From the NCBI GenBank assembly GCA_964554715.1, contig CAZKPU010000029.1, forward strand, positions 1 to 23,331: a stretch of DNA of 23,331 nucleotides, given 5' to 3'. Under the pieces are notes generated by a model. That model did no database searches. It had not been told where the DNA came from and saw only the letters and a program-made list of their open reading frames with translations. This stretch comes from RXOA01 sp964554715 (GTDB lineage: Bacteria; Bipolaricaulota; Bipolaricaulia; UBA7950; UBA9294). Positions 1 to 7,595 of the stretch are shown here, in pieces. The first letter of the stretch is position 1, and each line of letters opens with the position of its first letter. A program made the position numbers and the translations under genes.

Positions 1-59
1 ACACATACCCCATTTCCATCGCGTGCGCGTGCACAACGGCATAGAAATACGGTATGTGT
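1..59. repeat. REP-like imperfect palindrome at window edge
   Basis: Positions 1-9 (ACACATACC) and 51-59 (GGTATGTGT) are perfect inverted copies. The similarity extends inward so that 1-17 and 43-59 pair at 14 of 17 positions around a 25-base loop. The right arm runs on into CCCCGG, and the unit lies seven bases beyond the proS stop codon. The shape and the GTATGTGTCCCC end resemble the palindromes that accompany REP-associated tyrosine transposases; that link is inference, and no transposase gene is in the window. It could also be a Rho-independent-like structure after proS, but there is no T-run. The left end may continue outside the window. Confidence 0.5.
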
Positions 60-66
60 CCCCGGA

Positions 67-1518
67 TTAGTAGGCTCGGGAGAAGTAGGCCTTGCCGAAG
101 GCGGGTTTGCCGCACACGGCGCAGATCTGACCTTCGGGGTTCCACTCGGGGTTCAAATCCAGAGGGAAACACCGTGAGGTGGCTTTGGTGTCTTCTTTGA
201 TCTTGGCTTCGCACTCGTCGGTAGCGCAGTGCCAGATGAGCGACCAACCGCCGTCGACTTGCTCCTTGAGTTCGTCGTAGGTCGAGGCTTCGTGCAGGTG
301 CGCGTCGCGGAATTCGGTGGCATCGCGGAGCATCCCGTTCTGGATCTCCTCCAGCAGCTCGGGGATCCGCGCGGCCAGATCATCGAGGGCGATGATCTGC
401 TTTCCGTCCTTGCCTGGGATGTCGCGGCGCCCGGCCATCACCGAGCGTCCGGCAACGTCGCGGGGGCCGATCTCGAGCCGCACGGGAACACCTCGCATCT
501 CCCAATCGTTGAACTTGAACCCCGGTGACAGGCCGTCCCGTGTGTCCACATGCAGCCGGATCCCGCCAGCCTCCAACACGGCCTTGACTTCGTCAGCAAA
601 CGAGTAGACCAGCTCGCGCTCTTCGTCCTTCTTCCAGATCGGGACGATCACCGCCTGGATCGGAGCAAGGTGAGGCGGCAGACGCAGTCCCTTGTCGTCG
701 CCATGGGCCATGATGATCCCGCCAACCATGCGGGTCGACACGCCCCACGATGTCGTCCATGCGTGTTTCAGCACGTTGTCTTCGTCCAGGTAGTCGATCC
801 CGAATGCCTTGGCGAAGTTCTGCCCCAAGAAGTGCGACGTCCCGGACTGCAGTGCCCAGGTGTTCCCCATCATCGCCTCGATGGTGTACGAATCGCTGGC
901 GCCGGCGAACTTCTCTTGCGGGCTCTTGAGACCCTTGATCACAGGGATTGCCGCATCGCGCACGGCAAAGTCTGCGTACTGATCGAGGATCGACAGCGTC
1001 TCGGCGACCGCTTCCTGTTCGCTGGCGTGAGCCGTGTGCCCCTCTTGCCAGAGGAACTCTGTGGTCCGCAAGAACAATCGGGGACGTTGCTCCCACCGTA
1101 CGACGTTGGCCCACTGATTGATCAGCATCGGCAGATCGCGGTACGACTGGATCCAGTCGGCAAACGCGTGTCCGATGACGGTCTCGGAGGTCGGCCGCAC
1201 AACCAGCGGCTCCTCCAGCTCCTTCCCGCCACCGTGCGTGACCACGGCAAGCTCGGGCTTGAACCCTTCGACGTGCTCCGCTTCTTTGGCGATGAAGCTC
1301 ATCGGGATGAACAGCGGGAAGTAGGCGTTCTTGTGCCCCGTCGCCTTGAATCGGGCGTCCAGGGAGGACTTGATGTTCTCCCACAGCTCGTAGCCGTAGG
1401 GTTTGATGATCATGCAGCCGCGCACCGGCGCATAGTCGGCCAGATCGGCCATCTGTACGACATCCGTGTACCAGCGTGCGTAGTCTTCACTGCGTGGTGT
1501 CACGCCCTGTGCAGCCAT
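67..1518 (-). CDS. proS: Prolyl-tRNA synthetase, short archaeal/eukaryote-type (ProS type 3)
   Basis: This class II aminoacyl-tRNA synthetase charges tRNA-Pro with proline in the cytoplasm. The 483 residues match the usual length of the short ProRS type, which lacks the large editing insertion of the E. coli enzyme. Class II motif 2 is visible around residues 141-162 (RWEQ, then RTTEFLWQEGHT), preceded by RPTSETVIG at 108-116. The anticodon-binding domain follows, then a C-terminal zinc-binding-like domain with cysteines at about 431, 436, 450, 466 and 469, and the family-typical ending in aromatic Tyr. A GAGG ribosome site at 1526-1529 lies seven bases before the ATG, which supports this start. 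It is transcribed in the same direction as the diguanylate cyclase gene upstream, across a gap of about 94 bases. The identification is firm. Confidence 0.97.
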   Translation of the reverse strand: MAAQGVTPRSEDYARWYTDVVQMADLADYAPVRGCMIIKPYGYELWENIKSSLDARFKATGHKNAYFPLFIPMSFIAKEAEHVEGFKPELAVVTHGGGKELEEPLVVRPTSETVIGHAFADWIQSYRDLPMLINQWANVVRWEQRPRLFLRTTEFLWQEGHTAHASEQEAVAETLSILDQYADFAVRDAAIPVIKGLKSPQEKFAGASDSYTIEAMMGNTWALQSGTSHFLGQNFAKAFGIDYLDEDNVLKHAWTTSWGVSTRMVGGIIMAHGDDKGLRLPPHLAPIQAVIVPIWKKDEERELVYSFADEVKAVLEAGGIRLHVDTRDGLSPGFKFNDWEMRGVPVRLEIGPRDVAGRSVMAGRRDIPGKDGKQIIALDDLAARIPELLEEIQNGMLRDATEFRDAHLHEASTYDELKEQVDGGWSLIWHCATDECEAKIKEDTKATSRCFPLDLNPEWNPEGQICAVCGKPAFGKAYFSRAY

Positions 1519-1612
1519 GTGGATTCCTCGCTTCCCGATCGATTGCCTGATGGTCGTCCGGCCAAAACCTTGTGCAGTGTACCGATCGGATGGCGTCGCT
1601 GCACGAACCGTA

Positions 1613-3616
1613 CTACTCCGATCGGCCGTCTTCTTCCTGGTAGCAGCTGGCTTTGTTCGCGTACATCATGTGGTCGGCTTCGGCGAGCAGCTGCTCCAGA
1701 GGACGAGGCTGGCGAGGGTTCCACTCCGCCCAGCCGATGGCGAGCGTCAACGGGAAATCGACCAGCGCTGTGTGGGCACTCCAGTCGGCCATCGCTCGCT
1801 TCAACCGCTCCCGGACGGCTTCGAGCCGGTGTGCTGTCTCGGGAAGCACGATGAGGAACTCGTCGCCACCGTAGCGGATGACCCAATCCACGTCACGAAC
1901 GTTCTCGCTCAGCAACGTCGCCACGTCCCGCAACACAAGATCGCCCACCTGATGTCCAAGAAGATCGTTGACCTCCTTGAACCGATTCACATCGATCATC
2001 AAGAACGCCACAGGATGCTCGTATCGCTCGGAGCGCAGGATTTCCTGTTCGATCACTTCGTTGAAGTATCGCCTGTTGTACACACCGGTCAGCGGATCGA
2101 GCATCGCTTGCGAGCGGAGCTTCTCCTGCAAGCGAAGTCTGCGGATCGCTTCTGCGGCATGTCCGGCAAGCAGCTCGATCGTGTGGGTATCTTCCTCGGT
2201 GAACACCCGCGGCTTGCGTGATGCGATGTACAACGCGGCAACATTCCCCACCGGAACGGCAAGCGCGGAAATGCGCGGGGACGGCTCTGTGTCCGGGTGC
2301 GCTGATCTTCCGGATTCATAGACGATCGCCGGCTTCATCGTGTGGAATGCGCTTGCAACACAACTTCCGTAACTGAGAGGCAGTGCACTCCCTGCTGGCT
2401 CGATGTCCCCCGAACACGCACCCAGAATCAGTTTGCCGTCTTTCTCCACATACATGGCACAGAACTCGTGTGCCAGGACATTCTCGCCAACAGAGACCGT
2501 GAGACAGCAAACCTTCTCCTCGGATTCGCATGCGGCAAGCCGCAACGCCGCATCGTGCAGGCGGTGGATCCGCTCGTTGGCCTGTTCGGCGCGACGTTCC
2601 GCAAGAACACGCTGACTGATGTCCTTGACCACTAGGAGCGTGTGTCGCTTCTGATCCAGCGAGATCGCGGCCGCTTGCAGCTCGACATCAAACGGGGTTC
2701 CGTCTCGACGGATTCCGGTGGTGCGTCCTTGGAGCGAGGTGATCTGTTCCGACATGGAACGGGCCGGTTCCTCTTGCGCTCTCTCCGGGTGCTCTACATC
2801 CAAGAACAGATCGATCGGAGCCCCGACAAGTTCGTCACGGGGATATCCGCTCATGTCGGCCATGGCGGGGTTGACCACCGTGATACACCCATTCTCGTCC
2901 AGCAGGAGAATCGCATCCGCACTGGCTTCGAAAATGGTGCGGTACCGCCCCTCGCTCTCCCGAAGAGCGTTCTCGGTCAAGGCGCTGTCGAGGAGTTCCT
3001 CCTGAAGCCGCTCAAGCAGAGCCGCATTCACCATCGCGATCGCCGCTTGGTTCGTATAGGCCTCAATCAGTCGGATGGCGTCTTCCCGCGGGCGACGTTG
3101 GTCGATCGGGTCATCCAGCGACAGGATTCCCAGCAGCTCTCCGTTTGTCCCGAGGAGGGGGACAATGAGCCCGTCTTCGGCATGCCACGTCTCATCGCAA
3201 GGATCCTCGCGCTCCGAAGAGGAGACAAACCTGTCGCCAAGGGCATCTTTCCAATCGATCTCGCCTTCCCGGATGAAGTACGACCGGCTGATCCGGAAAC
3301 GCTTGGCAAAGAAGGGCTCGATCTCGTCCGACGTGAAGTGGGCGTTCGCAAGGCGCTCGACCTCCGCCGGCTTCAGTCCGGCAAATGCCGTGGGCTCAAG
3401 AACGCCGGTTTCGGGGTCGCGCACGTTGAGGACGGCACGCTGGTACCCCAGATCGACCGCTCCCTGAACCACGCTGTCGAACACTTGGGCAAGATCGAGA
3501 TCGCGGTGAAGCAACTCACATGCCCGGAGGGCATGCGACAGCTGCGTCGCCACACGTTGTGCTTCTGTCTGCGTCGAACCGCCCTTGCGATCGGGGTTCG
3601 ATGTCCTGTGCGTCAC
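1613..3616 (-). CDS. Diguanylate cyclase with GAF-PAS-GAF sensory region (GGDEF)
   Basis: The protein has 667 residues, is probably cytosolic, and should make cyclic di-GMP from two GTP. An N-terminal GAF-like domain spans about 25-205, with a helical linker at 205-225. A PAS domain covers about 225-345 (SEGRYRTIFEASADAILLLD). A second GAF covers about 365-500, and the GGDEF domain about 505-660. The catalytic motif is an intact GGDEF at 583-587. An RxxD product-inhibition site (R574, D577) sits five residues before it, so the enzyme looks active and feedback-inhibited. No EAL or HD-GYP domain is present. No membrane segments are evident, so the signals sensed should be intracellular. The start is a GTG with only a weak GGA upstream, so it could lie a few codons downstream. 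A TATAAT element precedes it. The ligands of the GAF and PAS domains cannot be read from the sequence. Confidence 0.93.
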   Translation of the reverse strand: MTHRTSNPDRKGGSTQTEAQRVATQLSHALRACELLHRDLDLAQVFDSVVQGAVDLGYQRAVLNVRDPETGVLEPTAFAGLKPAEVERLANAHFTSDEIEPFFAKRFRISRSYFIREGEIDWKDALGDRFVSSSEREDPCDETWHAEDGLIVPLLGTNGELLGILSLDDPIDQRRPREDAIRLIEAYTNQAAIAMVNAALLERLQEELLDSALTENALRESEGRYRTIFEASADAILLLDENGCITVVNPAMADMSGYPRDELVGAPIDLFLDVEHPERAQEEPARSMSEQITSLQGRTTGIRRDGTPFDVELQAAAISLDQKRHTLLVVKDISQRVLAERRAEQANERIHRLHDAALRLAACESEEKVCCLTVSVGENVLAHEFCAMYVEKDGKLILGACSGDIEPAGSALPLSYGSCVASAFHTMKPAIVYESGRSAHPDTEPSPRISALAVPVGNVAALYIASRKPRVFTEEDTHTIELLAGHAAEAIRRLRLQEKLRSQAMLDPLTGVYNRRYFNEVIEQEILRSERYEHPVAFLMIDVNRFKEVNDLLGHQVGDLVLRDVATLLSENVRDVDWVIRYGGDEFLIVLPETAHRLEAVRERLKRAMADWSAHTALVDFPLTLAIGWAEWNPRQPRPLEQLLAEADHMMYANKASCYQEEDGRSE

Positions 3617-3655
3617 TCCAGAAGGCCTTCTCCGCGCTTTCGTCGTTGTTTACAT

Positions 3656-3718
3656 ACACTGACAATCAAACAACATTATAGCTTAATTCAGTGTTTATGG
3701 CATCCTTCAGCTCAGTGT
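3656..3718 (-). promoter_or_regulatory. Promoter region of the diguanylate cyclase gene with three ACACTGA heptamers
   Basis: The 192-base gap between the adenylate cyclase stop and the diguanylate cyclase start contains an AT-rich island at about 3645-3720. On the minus strand a perfect TATAAT lies at 3680-3675, roughly 60 bases before the GTG. No good -35 sits at the normal distance, which would suit an activator-dependent promoter. The heptamer ACACTGA appears at 3656-3662, and its inverse TCAGTGT at 3688-3694 and 3712-3718. The first two form an inverted pair flanking the -10. Seen: the sequences and their spacing. Inferred: a regulator-binding role. Confidence 0.5.
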
Positions 3719-3808
3719 ACAGGGATTTGACATCTCGCACAACCGCATGAACTTCCGAAGACAGACTTCGACCGCCGGACATGTGGAGGAACGCACCTCG
3801 TCGTTGCG

Positions 3809-6112
3809 TTAACTCCCTCCGTGCGTGGAAGATGCCGGCAGCCCGGCCAGCCCGAGAACCGCTACGGCTTCTTGGAAGCGCGGATCCTCTCTGTAGGGAT
3901 CGAAGACCGACTCAAGACGGAGTTCGCGCAACAGGGGATCGCGCCCAGCGATGGCACGAGACAATTCGGCGAACCCCTCATCCACGTGACCGGCCGCGAA
4001 GTGGACTTGTGCCAACACGTACGATTGATTGGGCTGCTGAGGCATCTCTGCAATCTCGGAGATCAGCTCCTCCACTCTTGCATGCTGTCCGGCTTGGATC
4101 GCACAGAGCGCCCGCAGATCGGTAGACCACAGGAGGATCTTCTGCAGCCTCATCTGATCGGCCGGCATGTTGTCGAGAAGTGTGACCGCTTCCTCATGAC
4201 GGCCGGTCCGAACCAACGCATAGGCAAGATAGAGGGGGGTGCCCTCATTCCCCGGGTGAAGTTCTTGAGATCGGCGGAGTACGGTCACGGCTTCGTCGAA
4301 CCGCCGCAGGAAGTTGAGGAGAATCCCGACCCTCTGCCCGAGGATCGGGGCACTCAGGGATTGCCCCCGAAACTCGTCAATGAAGGCTTCAGCCGGTCCG
4401 CCATCGCCTTGGGTCAAGCGAACGTAGGCGTGGAAAAACTTGATCACCGGATCGGCCGGAGCGTTTCGCTGGAGGATCTCCTGAACAAGCCTTTCGGCTT
4501 CATCCCAGTTCCAGAACGCCATTTCCGTCTCGGCAAGCGATACCACCGCCGGTGCGAATCCGGGCTCAACTTCCAGCGCCTTCCGGAACGATGTTTGCGC
4601 TTCCTCCAGCCGTCCGAGTTCTTGCAGGGTTGCCCCCTTGGCGTAACGGATCATCAATGAGTGGGGATCGAGCTCCGAAGCTTTCTGGATCTCGTGAAGA
4701 GCTTCTTCGGAACGGCCCAGGTTCATCAGTTCGTTGGCGTACCAGTGGTGGGCTGATGTGTAGTTCGGATTGAGGGCGATCGCGCGGAGAAACTCCGCTT
4801 CGGCCGTTTCGTGATCTCGCTCGAACTCGGCGTAGACCAACCCCAGAGAAGCGTGTGCTTCAGCCAGTTCGGGGTCGAGTTCGATCGCCTTCCGCGCCGC
4901 TTCACGTGCTTTGGGAAACGCCTCGCTCGGCTGGGCGTGTCCGTGATTGGCCATGACGGTATAGCAATCGGCCAAACCGGAGTAAGCAACGGCGAATCCG
5001 GGATCCGCTTCGATGGCTTGCTGGAAGTACTCGATCGCCTTCTCCATCGCCTCCCGGGACCTTCGGCTCCAGAAGTGACGACCCCGGAGATACAGCGTGT
5101 ACGCTGCAAGATCGACGGTCGGGCGCTTACGGGGTGCGGTTCCTGCCGGAGCTGGTTCGGCTGGGTACAGAACGGATCGCAGCTCTTCAGCGACGTCGTG
5201 TGCGATTCCTTCTTGAATCGAAAACACATCGGCAAGCGTCCGATCATAGCGTTGCGACCACAGATGCTCCTCGTTCGCAGCGTTGATCAGCTGAACGGTA
5301 ATCCGCACGAGGTCGCCCGACTTGCGGACGCTTCCCTCCAGCACGCTGCCGACTCCCAATTCTTGCCCGATCTGACGCACCGGGATATCCGTTCCCTTGT
5401 AGGTCATCACCGACGTCTGGGCAATCACCTTCAGTCCGGGGATTTTCGACAGGGTGTAGATCAACTCCTCGGTCATACCGTCGGTGAAGTACGCATCATC
5501 GGGATCGGGGCTGATGTTGATCAGCGGGAGCACGGCGACGCGATCCATCGAGGCCGACGGTCTGGAATCGGAGGCCGCTTTCTCCCACGGCATCACGATC
5601 CGATACACTTCCATCGGCTGTTCGACATTCTTCAGAGTCTTGCGGCCCAGGTTCTGCATTTGCAGGTCCAGCTTGTTCCAGACATGTCCGTGGGCGGGTT
5701 GCGAGAGGCAGACACCTCCCGGTTCCGCGAGCGGCTCAATGCGAGATGCGATGTTGACGCCGTCGCCGAATACATCCTCACCCCGACAGATCACATCACC
5801 CGCGTGAAGCCCGATCCTCACCAAGAACCTCCGGTCCTCAGCGACGTCTTGATTCCGCTGGTGGAAACGCTTCTGAATGTCCACGGCACACGTGACCGCC
5901 TGCAGCATGCTCGCAAACTCCACCAAGAACCCATCCCCCATCGTCTTCACCTCGCGTCCGCCGTGGGCCGCAAGCAGATCGCGGATCGTGTCGTTGTGCT
6001 CCGACAGAAGCTCCAACGCTACCCGTTCGTTCCGTTGAACAAGACGCGTATAGCCGACAATGTCGGTGATCATCAGCGCAGACAAGCGTCGTATTTCGTT
6101 CGATCGGTTCAT
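3809..6112 (-). CDS. Class III adenylate/guanylate cyclase fused to TolB-like and TPR regions
   Basis: The 767-residue protein has three parts. A class III nucleotidyl cyclase domain covers about 10-175, a TolB/FlgO-like domain about 190-330 (from VAVLPLINISPDPDDAYF), and tetratricopeptide repeats about 340-745. The cyclase looks complete: metal-binding D17 and D60, the adenine-selecting pair K56 and D113, and transition-state N120 and R124. It should therefore make cAMP rather than cGMP; that assignment rests on family knowledge. The TPR superhelix probably binds a partner protein that controls output. No transmembrane segment is clear. AGGA at 6118-6121 lies five bases before the ATG. The gene is divergent from nikR and lies upstream of, and parallel to, the diguanylate cyclase gene. 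No cAMP receptor protein gene is in the window. Confidence 0.92.
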   Translation of the reverse strand: MNRSNEIRRLSALMITDIVGYTRLVQRNERVALELLSEHNDTIRDLLAAHGGREVKTMGDGFLVEFASMLQAVTCAVDIQKRFHQRNQDVAEDRRFLVRIGLHAGDVICRGEDVFGDGVNIASRIEPLAEPGGVCLSQPAHGHVWNKLDLQMQNLGRKTLKNVEQPMEVYRIVMPWEKAASDSRPSASMDRVAVLPLINISPDPDDAYFTDGMTEELIYTLSKIPGLKVIAQTSVMTYKGTDIPVRQIGQELGVGSVLEGSVRKSGDLVRITVQLINAANEEHLWSQRYDRTLADVFSIQEGIAHDVAEELRSVLYPAEPAPAGTAPRKRPTVDLAAYTLYLRGRHFWSRRSREAMEKAIEYFQQAIEADPGFAVAYSGLADCYTVMANHGHAQPSEAFPKAREAARKAIELDPELAEAHASLGLVYAEFERDHETAEAEFLRAIALNPNYTSAHHWYANELMNLGRSEEALHEIQKASELDPHSLMIRYAKGATLQELGRLEEAQTSFRKALEVEPGFAPAVVSLAETEMAFWNWDEAERLVQEILQRNAPADPVIKFFHAYVRLTQGDGGPAEAFIDEFRGQSLSAPILGQRVGILLNFLRRFDEAVTVLRRSQELHPGNEGTPLYLAYALVRTGRHEEAVTLLDNMPADQMRLQKILLWSTDLRALCAIQAGQHARVEELISEIAEMPQQPNQSYVLAQVHFAAGHVDEGFAELSRAIAGRDPLLRELRLESVFDPYREDPRFQEAVAVLGLAGLPASSTHGGS

Positions 6113-6142
6113 TCGATTCCTGGTCCTTGGACGAGATCATTC

Positions 6143-6151
6143 ATTCTACCA
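6143..6151 (-). promoter_or_regulatory. Extended -10 promoter for the adenylate cyclase gene
   Basis: Read on the minus strand, 6151-6143 is TGGTAGAAT, an extended -10 (TGn followed by TAGAAT). It would start a transcript with a leader of about 24 bases before the ATG at 6112. No -35 is apparent, as is common for extended -10 promoters. A perfect 10-base palindrome CAGCATGCTG at 6152-6161 lies immediately upstream. Confidence 0.45.
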
Positions 6152-6214
6152 CAGCATGCTGACATCGGCCTTCCTTCGATATTGCACGGACCGCCGCGAA
6201 GGAGTACCCTTCGA

Positions 6215-6241
6215 GTGTTACGAATTCTAGAGAGGTGTTAC
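6215..6241. promoter_or_regulatory. Candidate NikR operator: GTGTTAC direct repeat
   Basis: GTGTTAC occurs at 6215-6221 and again at 6235-6241, giving a 20-base period (13-base gap, about two helical turns). The second copy ends directly before the TTG start of nikR and overlaps its ribosome site, so binding would block expression. NikR half-sites of GTGTTAC type have, as I recall, been proposed for lineages outside the enterobacteria; the classical E. coli site is an inverted GTATGA/TCATAC pair. The repeat is seen directly; NikR binding is inferred from gene context. Confidence 0.5.
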
Positions 6242-6658
6242 TTGAATCATACCGTCCGTTTCAGCGTATCCATGGAAGAGAAGCTTGTTGCCGCTCTCGA
6301 CAACATGGCCGACAAGCGAGGTTACAGCTGTCGGTCCGAGGCGATTCGTGATGCCATCCGGACTCAGCTAATCGAAGACGAGTGGGACGGGCATAGCGAA
6401 GTCGTCGGCGTGATCACATTGCTCTACGACCATCACATGCACGGTCTTTCGCAGAAGCTGACAGAGATCCAGCATCACGCGGAATCGTGCATCATCTCTA
6501 CGACGCACATCCATCTCGGGGCCGACATGTGCCTTGAACTGATCGCCGTACGAGGCGATGCGACAACACTTCGAGCCCTCGCCGATCGACTCCGAAGCTT
6601 GAAAGGTGTCAAACACGGAAACCTCACCGGAACCTCCACAGGAGCGAACCTTCCATGA
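6242..6658 (+). CDS. nikR: NikR nickel-responsive ribbon-helix-helix repressor
   Basis: This 138-residue transcription regulator has an N-terminal ribbon-helix-helix DNA-binding domain (about 1-48) and a C-terminal ACT-like nickel-binding domain (about 52-132). The high-affinity square-planar site is intact: H78, H89, H91 and C97 match E. coli H76, H87, H89 and C95 with identical spacing. I chose the TTG at 6242 because the product then begins MNHTVRFSV, as the family does, and AGAGG at 6231-6235 precedes it by six bases. The frame stays open upstream, but only as the shadow of the divergent cyclase gene. The stop overlaps a downstream ATG (ATGA at 6655-6658), and the transporter genes follow at once, so NikR very probably controls its own operon. 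Confidence 0.95.
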   Translation: MNHTVRFSVSMEEKLVAALDNMADKRGYSCRSEAIRDAIRTQLIEDEWDGHSEVVGVITLLYDHHMHGLSQKLTEIQHHAESCIISTTHIHLGADMCLELIAVRGDATTLRALADRLRSLKGVKHGNLTGTSTGANLP

Positions 6659-6678
6659 CCACAGATCAGGAGGTCTCA

Positions 6679-7503
6679 ATGACGAATCTTCACAAGGCAG
6701 GACGTATCCTTCTGGCATCGATGTTGCTGGCTGCAGGGTTGAGCCTGTTCGTGACCGCAACGCCGATCATCGTTGCCACCCATGCTGTCCTCGGGGAATT
6801 CGCCGGCATCGTCGGTGGTGATGAGATTACTGTCGAGACGCTGATCCCATCAGGGTTTTGCCCGGCGCACTACGACCTCGCGCCAAGCGACCTGGCCAGC
6901 GTTGCGCATGCCCAGCTGTTGATCTACTCAGGCCTTGAGCCATGGATGGACACTCTCTGTGCCGCGGTCGGGTCCGAGGCGTCGATCCTTCAGTTGCCCG
7001 GGGAGTGGAACACACCGCATACCGCCACAGTCAAGCTCAACGGAATCGCAGATCGGCTCTCTGTCTTGTTCCCGGAAAACGCTGGCAAGTTTGCATCCCG
7101 TGCAGCGTTGTATGAAAACGAGCTTGAACAGCTGAATGTCGAACTCACCACCCGGGCCGCCGAGTTGGGAAGCGAAGACATCCGTGTGATCTGTGTCGCT
7201 TGGCAGGCGGAGTTCGTCGAATGGCTTGGATTCGACATCACAGCGACATATGGAAGAACAGAGGATCTCTCTCTCCGCGACCTTGTCGATCTCACACAGA
7301 TCGGTCGAGATGCAGACGTCACGTTGGTGGTCGACAACTTGCAGAGTGGAGTGCAATTCGGCGCGAAGCTGGCTCGGGAGATCGGAGCGGTCCACGTGGT
7401 CTTGTCGAACTTCCCTGGCGCGCTGCCCCATACGGCGACGTTCCTTGATCTGCTTCGGGCCAACGCCGACGCTCTCTTCACGGCGATGACCCCGCTTCTG
7501 TAG
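6679..7503 (+). CDS. Divergent ZnuA-type metal-binding protein, probably nickel-specific
   Basis: The 274-residue protein has the fold signature of the ZnuA/cluster A-I substrate-binding family. After an export signal (hydrophobic residues about 9-28) comes PIIVATHAVLGEFAGIVGG, and later NGIADRL and the long backbone helix. The metal motifs are altered. The usual DPHxFEPTP becomes CPAHYDLAPSD (C61, H64), and DPHxWxDP becomes NTPHTA (H114). The third His region reads ICVAWQAEF with no His, and no His-rich loop exists. Possible ligands are C61, H64, H114 and H251. ATG 6679 is preferred over ATG 6655 because AGGAGG at 6668-6673 lies five bases before it. Its position behind nikR suggests nickel, or cobalt as the alternative. 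I know of no specific gene name. Confidence 0.85.
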   Translation: MTNLHKAGRILLASMLLAAGLSLFVTATPIIVATHAVLGEFAGIVGGDEITVETLIPSGFCPAHYDLAPSDLASVAHAQLLIYSGLEPWMDTLCAAVGSEASILQLPGEWNTPHTATVKLNGIADRLSVLFPENAGKFASRAALYENELEQLNVELTTRAAELGSEDIRVICVAWQAEFVEWLGFDITATYGRTEDLSLRDLVDLTQIGRDADVTLVVDNLQSGVQFGAKLAREIGAVHVVLSNFPGALPHTATFLDLLRANADALFTAMTPLL

Positions 7504-7595
7504 CAGTCAAGATGTGACCGACCTGTACCAAGAGGGCCGGACCGGCATCGCCAATGGATGGCAGCAACGAGTCGCTTGAAGGAGGAGCAACCACG

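Noticed and set aside
550..1854. Plus-strand open frame of 434 codons over proS and the end of the diguanylate cyclase gene
   Set aside because: It lies antisense to two certain genes, has no recognisable domain or ribosome site, and is explained by GC-rich codon bias.
2642..3730. Plus-strand open frame of 362 codons inside the diguanylate cyclase gene
   Set aside because: Antisense shadow of conserved GAF and PAS coding sequence; composition is Arg-, Gly- and Asp-rich with no family match.
3727..3732. TTGACA on the plus strand as a promoter -35
   Set aside because: No -10 at 16-18 bases downstream, and no plus-strand gene follows.
4811..6241. Upstream extension of nikR through the adenylate cyclase region
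   Set aside because: Antisense to the cyclase gene; NikR homology begins at the TTG at 6242, with a ribosome site just ahead.
6655..6678. ATG 6655 as start of the nickel binding protein
   Set aside because: It overlaps the nikR stop and lacks its own strong ribosome site, while AGGAGG lies five bases before ATG 6679 and the signal peptide begins there.
7536..7546. GCCGGACCGGC palindrome between the binding protein and FmdE genes
   Set aside because: Short and expected by chance in GC-rich spacer; no T-run or other supporting signal.
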